Origin: Rheinheimera sp. A13L
GTDB taxonomy: Bacteria; Pseudomonadota; Gammaproteobacteria; Enterobacterales; Alteromonadaceae
Assembly: GCF_000217935.1 (NCBI RefSeq)
Contig: NZ_AFHI01000012.1
Span: forward strand, 186,001-250,000
Length of the DNA: 64,000 nt
Direction: 5' to 3'
Shown: in pieces, positions 34,403 to 42,008 of the stretch
Position numbering within the stretch: the first letter of the stretch is position 1
How the letters are laid out: each line of letters starts with the position of its first letter
The notes under the pieces: model-generated
The model's database searches: none
The model's input: the letters and a program-made list of their open reading frames with translations, nothing else
Told to the model about the DNA's origin: nothing
Translations under genes and position numbers: made by a program

Positions 34403-35560
34403 ATGCGTTTATCTGCGCTTAGCTTGGTACTGATGGCTTTACCGCTGCTTTCTGGTTATGCAGTGGCCGATTGGTATGAAGCAACAGGTCAGGCTGTGCT
34501 TAGAGCCGGCGACAAAGTTGCAGCAAGAAAGTTAGCCACTGAAGATGCAGTGCGTAAAGCGCTGTTGTACTCAGGGGCTTCTATTCGCACTGTGCAACAG
34601 GTGACCGACGGATTATTGACTCAGGAATCGATGTTTTTACACAGTCAGGGCGAAGTACAAAATGTACAAATTGTCTCTGAGACAGAAGAAAATGGGTATA
34701 TCAACGTCACCATCAGGGCTGACATTTACCCGGATCAAAACCAGTGCGCTAATCTGCAACTGAAAAAACAACTGCTGGTAAGCCCCTTTATCATAGAAAA
34801 CCGGGAACAAGCCGTTGTAGGACAGCTATACGAGCTGGATCAAGCCAGCACCACTGTGTTTATGCAGAAACTGGAAGAATCTTCAGGTTCAAGCCTGATC
34901 AAGCTACTGCCCCAATCCATCCGGCAACAGGAATTAAGTTATGCCGATCGCAGTGCTTTACAGCGCAATTATGGCGGTCGTTATTTGCTGAAAGCCAGTT
35001 TGGGGGATGTCTCTTTAGGAGAACGGGTTGGCAACAACTGGACCTTTTGGTCCGATCCGGACCGTGAACGGTTTTATCAGTTGCACCTGGAGCTGTCTGA
35101 CATTCAGGAGCAAAAAGTCTTATTAAGTCAAAAATACCAAACCTCAGCCGTCTGGGGTTTTCGTGAGACGACCATCATCAGCCCAAAGACTCAGCGATTC
35201 TGGCAAACCGATTATGGTAAATCTATAGAACGGGTATTAAATGCTGCGGCACAAGATGTGGAAGAAGCCTTGCGCTGCGAAACTATACTGGCAGATATCA
35301 CGCTGGTCAATCAGCACAAAGTGCTGCTTAACCTTGGCAGCAAACAGGGTTTAAAAACAGGGGATGAACTGACTATTTTGTTCCGCCGTCAGCACAAAGA
35401 CCGTTTTGGTCAGCTGCAAGACCAACTGACCGTCAGCGAACTCAAAGTGAAAGTGACAGAGCTGACACACACTAGTGCCTGGGCAGAAAGCGTAAATATG
35501 GATTTATTAGCGAATGTGCAGGTAGGTGATGCTGCAACCCTGATTAGCGATAAAGAGTAA
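34403..35560 (+). CDS. flgT: Flagellar H-ring protein FlgT
   Basis: About 385 residues. The ATG at 34403 (AGAGGA upstream) gives a proper signal peptide ending AVADWYEATG; the frame is open to 34364, but that part lies before the predicted transcription start. The N-terminal domain (AVLRAGDKVAARKLATEDAVRKALLYSGA) is typical of FlgT, followed by middle and C-terminal domains. It assembles the H-ring around the L and P rings in sodium-driven polar flagella of Vibrio and relatives. Confidence 0.9.
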   Translation: MRLSALSLVLMALPLLSGYAVADWYEATGQAVLRAGDKVAARKLATEDAVRKALLYSGASIRTVQQVTDGLLTQESMFLHSQGEVQNVQIVSETEENGYINVTIRADIYPDQNQCANLQLKKQLLVSPFIIENREQAVVGQLYELDQASTTVFMQKLEESSGSSLIKLLPQSIRQQELSYADRSALQRNYGGRYLLKASLGDVSLGERVGNNWTFWSDPDRERFYQLHLELSDIQEQKVLLSQKYQTSAVWGFRETTIISPKTQRFWQTDYGKSIERVLNAAAQDVEEALRCETILADITLVNQHKVLLNLGSKQGLKTGDELTILFRRQHKDRFGQLQDQLTVSELKVKVTELTHTSAWAESVNMDLLANVQVGDAATLISDKE

Positions 35561-35587
35561 GAGTGACTTTACCTAATGAACAAAAGA

Positions 35588-35662
35588 TGGCCGCCCCAAC
35601 AGGAATCGAACCTGTAACTGCCCCTTAGGAGGGGGCCGTTATATCCATTTAACTATGGAGCG
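35588..35662 (-). tRNA. tRNA-Arg (anticodon CCU)
   Basis: The minus strand folds into a standard cloverleaf. Acceptor stem CGCTCCA/TGGGGCG, D-arm GTTA...TAAC, anticodon arm GCCCC-CTCCTAA-GGGGC with CCT in the anticodon position, T-arm ACAGG-TTCGATT-CCTGT, discriminator G and an encoded CCA. It reads AGG codons. Confidence 0.95.
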
Positions 35663-35806
35663 GCTGTAATGAGGATTGATAAGCTATCATAAATTTTAGA
35701 CTTATAACATGTTGTAAATGCTAGATTTTGTTTATTGCACATTTAGTAATCAAAATTATCATAAAGTGGATCTGTAGTCTGGATCAAAAAGAATCAGGAG
35801 AAAAAA

Positions 35807-36679
35807 ATGCTAACTCCGCAAGATGCTGGGTTTCTTGGCAGCACGACCGCTAAGTATATCAACGACATAGCACCACAGCTTGATGGCTGGTTTTATCCTT
35901 TAGACATGATGATGTTTGGCATGATCGAGGCATTTCATCGTAGTTTGTCACTCTCTGGTGATATCGCGGAAATTGGAGTCTGGAAAGGTAAATCCCTGGC
36001 CCTTCTAGCTATGATTGCACCAGTAAAAGATCAGCTTTATGCAATGGACTTGTTTGGCGACGATTTGCTGGAGCAAACTCAACACAATATCTCCAGATTT
36101 GTTGCACCTGAGCTTGCTTCACGCATCAGTTACCTCAAAGGTAATACAGCGGATTACAGTACAGACTACCTCAAAACTTTATTTACAAATAAGCTGCGTG
36201 TTCTGCACATTGATGCAGGCCATGAATACCATGAAGTGTTGCATACTCTGACTCTCGCTGCGCCTTTTGTGCAGGATTACGGCATTATTATTATGGACGA
36301 CTACCAGGACCGAGAGTTTCCGGGTGTTCCGGCTGCCACCTTAGATTATTGTTACGAAACGGCACAAGGCCGTTGGGTTCCATTTTTGGTCGGAGCCAAC
36401 AAAATGTATTTAGCTAACCCTGTATATGCCAAACTGTTTCAGTTATTCCTTTGTAATGAAGCTTACTTTAAAGACAGTTTCCGACTGAGTCGTATTAAAG
36501 ACTCATTAGTCCTGATCGCGCAAAGTAAGCTGCCAATGAAGTCGACTGTGATAGAACAACTTGTCAAAAGTCAGTTACATGCTGTAGCAACCCCAACTGA
36601 ATTAGAGACCTTAACAGAAAAAGCCAGATCACAAAGTCAAACAGCTTTGGAAGCAGAACAGGCACAACCAGTGCAATAA
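35807..36679 (+). CDS. Class I SAM-dependent methyltransferase (TylF/Methyltransf_24-like)
   Basis: A 290-residue protein. SAM motif I is in DIAEIGVWKGKSLALLAMI (about 50-70), LYAMDLFGDD follows, and a metal-type acidic region IIIMDDYQD is near 165. This fits sugar O-methyltransferases of the TylF/MycF group. CAGGAG precedes the ATG. It is the first gene of the plus-strand glycan cluster. The substrate is probably a nucleotide sugar or glycan (inference). Confidence 0.75.
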   Translation: MLTPQDAGFLGSTTAKYINDIAPQLDGWFYPLDMMMFGMIEAFHRSLSLSGDIAEIGVWKGKSLALLAMIAPVKDQLYAMDLFGDDLLEQTQHNISRFVAPELASRISYLKGNTADYSTDYLKTLFTNKLRVLHIDAGHEYHEVLHTLTLAAPFVQDYGIIIMDDYQDREFPGVPAATLDYCYETAQGRWVPFLVGANKMYLANPVYAKLFQLFLCNEAYFKDSFRLSRIKDSLVLIAQSKLPMKSTVIEQLVKSQLHAVATPTELETLTEKARSQSQTALEAEQAQPVQ

Positions 36680-36765
36680 ATAAAGGTGTTGTGGTTTAGC
36701 TTTTGCTGGCTATAAAAGATGTTATGACACCCGATTTTATGCAGGTCTATTAAGGCGGTAGAACC

Positions 36766-37905
36766 ATGAATAATAAACCAATTTATGTAACACAACCGGC
36801 TCTGCCGCCGTTGGATGAGTTTATCCCCTACCTGCAGCAGATTTGGGACAACAAAATATTGACCAACTGCGGCCCCTTTCATCAACAATTTGAAGAAGCG
36901 CTGGCTGACTATCTTGGCGTCAAATATGTTTGCCTCTTTGCCAATGCCACCCTGGCTTTGGTGACAGCCTTGCAGGCTCTTCGTATTTCAGGTGAGGTTA
37001 TAACCACGCCCTACTCTTTTGTAGCGACAGCCCACTCGCTGAAATGGAATAGTATCAAACCAGTGTTTGTGGATATTGATGCAAAAACCTGCAATCTGGA
37101 TCCTGCGGCTATTGAAGCAGCTATCACACCACAAACCACAGCAATTATGCCTGTGCATGTTTATGGCACACCTTGTGATACTGAAGCTATCCGTAAAATA
37201 GCGGAAAACTATAATTTAAAAGTGATTTACGATGCAGCTCATGCTTTTGGCTGCAGATACAACAACCAGTCTCTTTGTGCTTTTGGTGATATCTCTGTGG
37301 TCAGTTTCCATGCGACCAAAGTATTTAACACCTTTGAAGGAGGCGCCATTATCTGTCAGGACGCTAAAACCAAAGCTCATATTGACCATTTAAAAAACTT
37401 TGGTTTTGTCGATGAAACCACAGTAGTGGCGGCAGGCATTAACGGCAAAATGAGCGAAGTAAATGCCGCTTTTGGACTACTGCAATTAAAGTACATTGAC
37501 TCTTGTATTGAAAAAAGAAAACAAATCAGCCAGTACTACAGAGACAACATTAAGTTTATCCGCGGCATTTCATTGCCGGATCATCAACTGTCTTTTACCT
37601 CGAATTATTCCTATTTTCCTGTGTTTGTTGAAGCAGACTACGCTTTATCCCGTGACGAGTTGTATGAAAAGTTCCGGGAACAAAACGTGATAGTGCGACG
37701 TTATTTTTATCCTTTGATCACGGCATTTCCTATGTACAGAACCGCCCATACAGATCGGGATAATGAGCTGCCAAACGCCAGATATATCTCGTCCAGAGTA
37801 CTGTGTTTACCTTTACACCCTAATCTTGAACAAGAGGAGCTGGAGAAAGTGATGGCGATATTGTCGGGCTTTTCGAAAATACAACAGACTCAAAAAGCTA
37901 TATAG
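36766..37905 (+). CDS. DegT/DnrJ/EryC1/StrS-family PLP sugar aminotransferase
   Basis: A 379-residue aminotransferase. The Schiff-base lysine is in SFHATKVFNTFEGGA and the PLP-contact Asp in VIYDAAHAFG. This motif form is common in VioA/FdtB-like enzymes that make 4-amino- or 3-amino-dideoxysugar nucleotides. Because a formyltransferase gene follows 3 bp later, an N-formylated amino sugar is the likely end product. No dehydratase that would make its keto-sugar substrate lies in this cluster; the CDP or a dTDP pathway elsewhere must supply it. Confidence 0.9.
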   Translation: MNNKPIYVTQPALPPLDEFIPYLQQIWDNKILTNCGPFHQQFEEALADYLGVKYVCLFANATLALVTALQALRISGEVITTPYSFVATAHSLKWNSIKPVFVDIDAKTCNLDPAAIEAAITPQTTAIMPVHVYGTPCDTEAIRKIAENYNLKVIYDAAHAFGCRYNNQSLCAFGDISVVSFHATKVFNTFEGGAIICQDAKTKAHIDHLKNFGFVDETTVVAAGINGKMSEVNAAFGLLQLKYIDSCIEKRKQISQYYRDNIKFIRGISLPDHQLSFTSNYSYFPVFVEADYALSRDELYEKFREQNVIVRRYFYPLITAFPMYRTAHTDRDNELPNARYISSRVLCLPLHPNLEQEELEKVMAILSGFSKIQQTQKAI

Positions 37906-37908
37906 CGC

Positions 37909-38523
37909 ATGAGTAGCACAGCAGCAAACAACACCACTCCAAACCAGTTTAATCTGGTGGTCTGTGCCTCAGGCGGTGGGGGAAATTTTCAGGCCATCAT
38001 TGATAAGCAAGACAGGTTGGCAGTCACCATCACTAAGCTGATTGTTGACCGGCCCTGTGGTGCTGTTCAAAGAGCGCAGCAACAGGGTATTGCAGTGCAT
38101 CAGTTGAACTATTCCGGCGATTTGGCGCAGCAGCTGTTAAACGCTATTCCTGAAAACACAAATTTAATAGTGCTGGCTGGTTTTATACCAATACTGCCAG
38201 CAGCGGTGTGTAAGCTCTGGCATAAAAAAATAATTAACACTCACCCATCCCTGTTGCCAGGTTATGGTGGCAAAGGCATGTACGGAGTGAAAGTGCAGGA
38301 AGCTGTCATGCAAGCGAAAGAAAAATACGCTGGCTGCACTGTGCACTATGTCGACTCTGGCATTGATACAGGTGAAATCATTCTGCAAAAAGCCATTGAG
38401 GTCGATTACCGGTTAACACCATGGGAGTTAGGCGGACTGGTATTTAAAGAAGAAAACAAACTTCTGGTGGATGCTATTCAATTGTTAAAATTAAACCAAG
38501 CTGCGGAGATGCAATGCAATTAA
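37909..38523 (+). CDS. Formyltransferase family protein (PurN-like), probable sugar N-formyltransferase
   Basis: A 204-residue formyl-tetrahydrofolate-dependent transferase fold. The catalytic Asn/His are in IINTHPSLLPGYGG, and the conserved Asp region is GCTVHYVDSGIDTGEI. These resemble glycinamide formyltransferase PurN, but the gene sits between a sugar aminotransferase and glycan genes, so the acceptor is more likely an amino sugar nucleotide. It overlaps the next gene by 10 bp. The true housekeeping purN would normally be beside purM, which is not here. Confidence 0.8.
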   Translation: MSSTAANNTTPNQFNLVVCASGGGGNFQAIIDKQDRLAVTITKLIVDRPCGAVQRAQQQGIAVHQLNYSGDLAQQLLNAIPENTNLIVLAGFIPILPAAVCKLWHKKIINTHPSLLPGYGGKGMYGVKVQEAVMQAKEKYAGCTVHYVDSGIDTGEIILQKAIEVDYRLTPWELGGLVFKEENKLLVDAIQLLKLNQAAEMQCN

Positions 38524-39488
38524 CATGGGAAAAATTGGGGCTAGTCTTTGATCCTGAGCTGATACCGGAGCGCCCGGACTGGATGGTTAATTTCGCTCAG
38601 GCACCCAATGTCGTTATTTTTGATAGCTTCATACGGGTGTTTTTTTGTTGCCGCCCCAAACCGGACGAAAATAAACAGTTTGTCAGTTATTGTGCTTTTG
38701 TTGATTTGGATAAAACAGATCTGTTTAAAGTGCTGAATATCAGCCAGAAGCCACTGTTAAGCCTTGGCGACCTGGGGACCTTTGATGAGTTTGGTACTTA
38801 TCCAGTGTCCGTTACCGAAGATAGCGGGGAGCTGATTGCCATTTATGGCGGCTGGCAGCGCTGTGAATCTGTACCTTTTAATATTTCATTGGGTTTGGCC
38901 CGAAGTCATGACAAGGGAGTCTCCTTTACCAAACATGGCCCTGGCCCTGTGTTATCGCACTCACCCAATGAACCTTTTATTGTCACGTCTCCAAAACTTC
39001 GTAAATACAATGACACCTGGTATCTGGCCTACACAGCAGGACGAAAATGGATACTGGATGAAGAAGGTCGCCCGGAAATTATTTACAAAATGCGGATGGC
39101 CACCTCAAAAGATTTAGTGAACTGGACCAGACTGGACAGGGATATTATCGATAGTAAGCTGGGCGACGATGAAGCTCAGGCTTGTCCTGATATTTTTTAC
39201 GCTGCTGGTAAATACCATATGTTTTTCTGCTACCGGCAAGGTCTGGATTTTCGCTCGAATAAAAATAATAGCTACCGTATTGGTTATGCCAGCTCTGTTG
39301 ATCTTCAGCAGTGGCACAGAGATGATTCAAAAGTGGATCTGGATGTGTCTGAAACAGGCTGGGATTCAGAGATGGTTGCTTACCCGACAGTGTTCGAACT
39401 GGATGGCACTGTGTATATGCTGTATGCGGGGAATGGCAATGGTAAAACAGGCTTTGGCCTGGCGAAACTGCATGGAGCTTTGGGCTGA
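38514..39488 (+). CDS. Beta-propeller glycosidase-like protein, tandem copy 1
   Basis: A 324-residue protein with repeated propeller-type strands: ISLGLARSHDKGVSFTKHG, IGYASSVDLQQWHRDD and FGLAKLHG, of the kind seen in five-bladed GH43/GH32/GH130-like folds. Conserved acidic positions are visible (GDLGTFDEFGTYP, ETGWDSEMVAYP). There is no signal peptide, so it is probably cytoplasmic. It is clearly homologous to the next gene along its whole length. Its role may be in glycan or nucleotide-sugar processing; the catalytic status is unknown. Confidence 0.7.
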   Translation: MQLTWEKLGLVFDPELIPERPDWMVNFAQAPNVVIFDSFIRVFFCCRPKPDENKQFVSYCAFVDLDKTDLFKVLNISQKPLLSLGDLGTFDEFGTYPVSVTEDSGELIAIYGGWQRCESVPFNISLGLARSHDKGVSFTKHGPGPVLSHSPNEPFIVTSPKLRKYNDTWYLAYTAGRKWILDEEGRPEIIYKMRMATSKDLVNWTRLDRDIIDSKLGDDEAQACPDIFYAAGKYHMFFCYRQGLDFRSNKNNSYRIGYASSVDLQQWHRDDSKVDLDVSETGWDSEMVAYPTVFELDGTVYMLYAGNGNGKTGFGLAKLHGALG

Positions 39489-40444
39489 TGAAATGGCAAA
39501 AACTCGGGAAAATCTTCGACCCAACCACAGTGGTTCTGGCCGATGGCTGCACTGAATTTGCGAAATCCCCTCAGGCTTTGGTATTTGAAGACTTTGTACG
39601 GATTTACTTTTGTGCACAGAAAAAAACGGCCAATGGCAAATACCTGAGTTTTCCTCAGTATGTCGACTTTGACAAAAGCCTGAACAAAATCCTCGCCTTA
39701 TCGGAACAGAGTATCATACAGCCGGGAGAGCTTGGCCATTTTGATGAGCATGGCATTTTCCCTTTCAGCGTAACACGGGATGACAAAAGCATACTTGCTT
39801 ATACTTCTGGCTGGAGCCGTCGTACTTCAGTCTCTGTTGATATGAGCATAGGTCTTGCCCGCAGCACAGATCAGGGTGCCAGCTTTGAGAAATACGGAGC
39901 TGGCGGGCCTGTTATGGCAGCCAGCCATAATGAGCCTATGATGGTCGCAGATGCCTTTGTACTGAAAGTAAACGGCAGCTACCACATGTGGTATATCTTC
40001 GGCAGTCACTGGCAGAAAAAGACCGCTGACGGCGCAGCAGAACGCTTTTATAAAATTGCCTATGCCCATTCCAGCGACGGCATAACATGGCAACGCACAG
40101 GCCAGACTATTATTGACGAAAGAATACCGGATGAATGTCAGGCACTGCCGACTGTTATTTACGCTGCAGGCAAATACCATATGTATTTCTGCTACCGCAG
40201 TGCCTATGATTTCAGGCAAAACAGCAAAAATGCCTACCGACTGGGTTATGCCTGGTCTGAAGATTTAATCCGCTGGACCAGAGACGATAATCTGGCTGGT
40301 ATTGATCTATCTGATTCAGGCTGGGATTCAGAGATGATGTGTTATCCAAATCTGTTTGAATCTGATGGCCAGATTTTTTTGTTATATAACGGCAATGAAT
40401 TTGGCCGCTATGGCTTTGGTCTGGCCCGTTTAACAGAGCTATAA
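39488..40444 (+). CDS. Beta-propeller glycosidase-like protein, tandem copy 2
   Basis: A 318-residue paralogue of the previous protein. It starts KWQKLGKIFDP (copy 1: TWEKLGLVFDP) and keeps GELGHFDEHGIFP, SGWDSEMMCYP and YGFGLARL at equivalent places. Its ATG overlaps the previous stop as TGATG, so expression is coupled and the two may form a heteromeric pair. The divergence is well beyond a recent duplication. Function not known. Confidence 0.7.
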   Translation: MKWQKLGKIFDPTTVVLADGCTEFAKSPQALVFEDFVRIYFCAQKKTANGKYLSFPQYVDFDKSLNKILALSEQSIIQPGELGHFDEHGIFPFSVTRDDKSILAYTSGWSRRTSVSVDMSIGLARSTDQGASFEKYGAGGPVMAASHNEPMMVADAFVLKVNGSYHMWYIFGSHWQKKTADGAAERFYKIAYAHSSDGITWQRTGQTIIDERIPDECQALPTVIYAAGKYHMYFCYRSAYDFRQNSKNAYRLGYAWSEDLIRWTRDDNLAGIDLSDSGWDSEMMCYPNLFESDGQIFLLYNGNEFGRYGFGLARLTEL

Positions 40445-40502
40445 CCCGACTTGAGCTAAGATGCAGCTTAAAACTAACTAACAAGCAGGACAAGGTGTCC
40501 CT

Positions 40503-41243
40503 ATGACAACAGCAAGAGACTTTAACAAAGAAATTATCGACAACTCAGGCCGCTCTTATTTCTATGGCTTTGACTATGACGTGATGCACCCTTATATGAT
40601 CCAGTCGTTTGAGCCTTTTCTGAGAAACGGCAATCTGTTGGAATTAGGCAGTTTTAAAGGTGAACTAACCAAAAGACTGCTGCCCTACTCAGAAGACATT
40701 ACCTGCGTCGAAGCCTCAGATGTGGCCATCAGCGAAGCAAGGCAGAAACTGGGAGATAAAGTAACTTTTGTGAATGCGTTATTTGAGCAGGCCCAGCTAC
40801 CCACACGTTATGACAATATTGTGATGACCCATGTGCTGGAACATCTGGACGATCCGGTCCTGGTGCTCAAACGCATTAACGACGAATGGCTGTCAGACAA
40901 AGGCCGCTTCTTTTTAGTTTGCCCTAATGCCAACGCACCTTCCCGTCAGATTGCGGTAAAAATGGGCCTGATCAGCCACAATGCAGCAGTAACCCCGGCA
41001 GAAGCTGAACACGGTCATCGTTGCACTTACAGCCTGGATACACTGGAGAGGGATGCTGTAGCCGCAGGTTTAAAAGTGGTGCATCGTTCAGGCATCTTCT
41101 TCAAAGCCCTGGCAAACTTTCAGTGGGACAGATTGCTGCAAACCGACATTATTTCACCGGCTTATCTGGATGGCTGCTATAAACTGGGCCAGCAGTATCC
41201 GGATTTATGTTCCAGCATCTTTTTAGTCTGTGAAAAAGGTTAA
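40503..41243 (+). CDS. Class I SAM-dependent methyltransferase
   Basis: A 246-residue protein with SAM motif I LLELGSFKGELTKRLLP near residues 34-50, the acidic VEAS after motif II, and THVLEHLDDPVLVLKRI typical of Methyltransf_11/23 enzymes. It is the last plus-strand gene of the glycan cluster and ends 22 bp from the convergent WbqC-like gene. It probably methylates a sugar or a glycan terminus; the target is unknown. Confidence 0.82.
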   Translation: MTTARDFNKEIIDNSGRSYFYGFDYDVMHPYMIQSFEPFLRNGNLLELGSFKGELTKRLLPYSEDITCVEASDVAISEARQKLGDKVTFVNALFEQAQLPTRYDNIVMTHVLEHLDDPVLVLKRINDEWLSDKGRFFLVCPNANAPSRQIAVKMGLISHNAAVTPAEAEHGHRCTYSLDTLERDAVAAGLKVVHRSGIFFKALANFQWDRLLQTDIISPAYLDGCYKLGQQYPDLCSSIFLVCEKG

Positions 41244-41265
41244 AGCAGCGGCACTGCCGGCTCTG

Positions 41266-41973
41266 TCAATTACGCACCAGGGAATAGTCAGCAAGCATCT
41301 CTTTGAGCTGCTGCTGACTGGTAAACATTATCAGGTCAATGACTGATAAATAAGGTACAAACTCAGCGCCAAATTGCCGGTAGCCTGGCAAATGGGATTG
41401 CAAAAAACAAAGCTCCAGACCAGCGCGCTCAAAAGTAGTTTTGTTGTACAGCTCAAGCCCACCTATTGCATTGATATAGCGCTTTGCCCCCAACGCCTGA
41501 CACAAGGCGATGACTTTTACTTCAGAACGCAGGCTGTGATCAATGGCAATGTCAGAGGAGCGGATGATCGTGCGTTCAATACCAAGGAACTGACACAGCA
41601 GCCGAATGGAGTGTTCGGTAAAATAAAACAGATTTGTCTGTGGGCAGAGAAAACACTGCTCAATCACAGGATAGGCTGTGTCAAAATACGGCGCTTTACG
41701 GTAACTTTGTTTGATCTGAGCCAGTATTTTACTGATGGCCTGCCCTGCGTCATCCGCCAGATAACGTTCCACCACATTCAGATAATCAGAGCCTTGTTTT
41801 AACGGCAGAGTAAAGAGTTTTTTTTCGCCGTTCAGCAAGATGTTGTTGCGGTGAAACCAGCCTTTTTTTGTAAACTGAATATTGTCGTAAAGCACAAAAA
41901 CGTCACTGGCAACAAGGAGTTGCCAGTAACCCAGATAGGGCAAAAAATAGGGCTGCATAATAGCTACATTCAT
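41266..41973 (-). CDS. WbqC-like family protein
   Basis: A 235-residue complete WbqC-like protein (MNVAIMQPYFLPYLGYWQLL, then DVFVLYDNIQFTKKGWFHRN). It is homologous to the truncated protein at 1-588. It lies 35 bp after the HMW1C-like glycosyltransferase gene in the same direction and so is probably the last gene of the pilus/glycosyltransferase run. WbqC proteins accompany glycan synthesis genes; the reaction is not established. Confidence 0.85.
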   Translation of the reverse strand: MNVAIMQPYFLPYLGYWQLLVASDVFVLYDNIQFTKKGWFHRNNILLNGEKKLFTLPLKQGSDYLNVVERYLADDAGQAISKILAQIKQSYRKAPYFDTAYPVIEQCFLCPQTNLFYFTEHSIRLLCQFLGIERTIIRSSDIAIDHSLRSEVKVIALCQALGAKRYINAIGGLELYNKTTFERAGLELCFLQSHLPGYRQFGAEFVPYLSVIDLIMFTSQQQLKEMLADYSLVRN

Positions 41974-42008
41974 TGTTTTGCCTTTTTAAAGACCCTATTC
42001 CACAAGGC

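Noticed and set aside
37909-38523. Housekeeping phosphoribosylglycinamide formyltransferase (purN)
   Set aside because: The fold and catalytic motifs are alike, but purM is not adjacent and the gene overlaps glycan genes on both sides. A sugar formyltransferase is more likely, though not proven.
35588-41243. tRNA-Arg next to a glycan cluster as a sign of a genomic island
   Set aside because: The tRNA is on the minus strand, so its 3' end faces flgT, not the glycan cluster. No integrase and no repeated tRNA 3' end were seen at the far side of the cluster.
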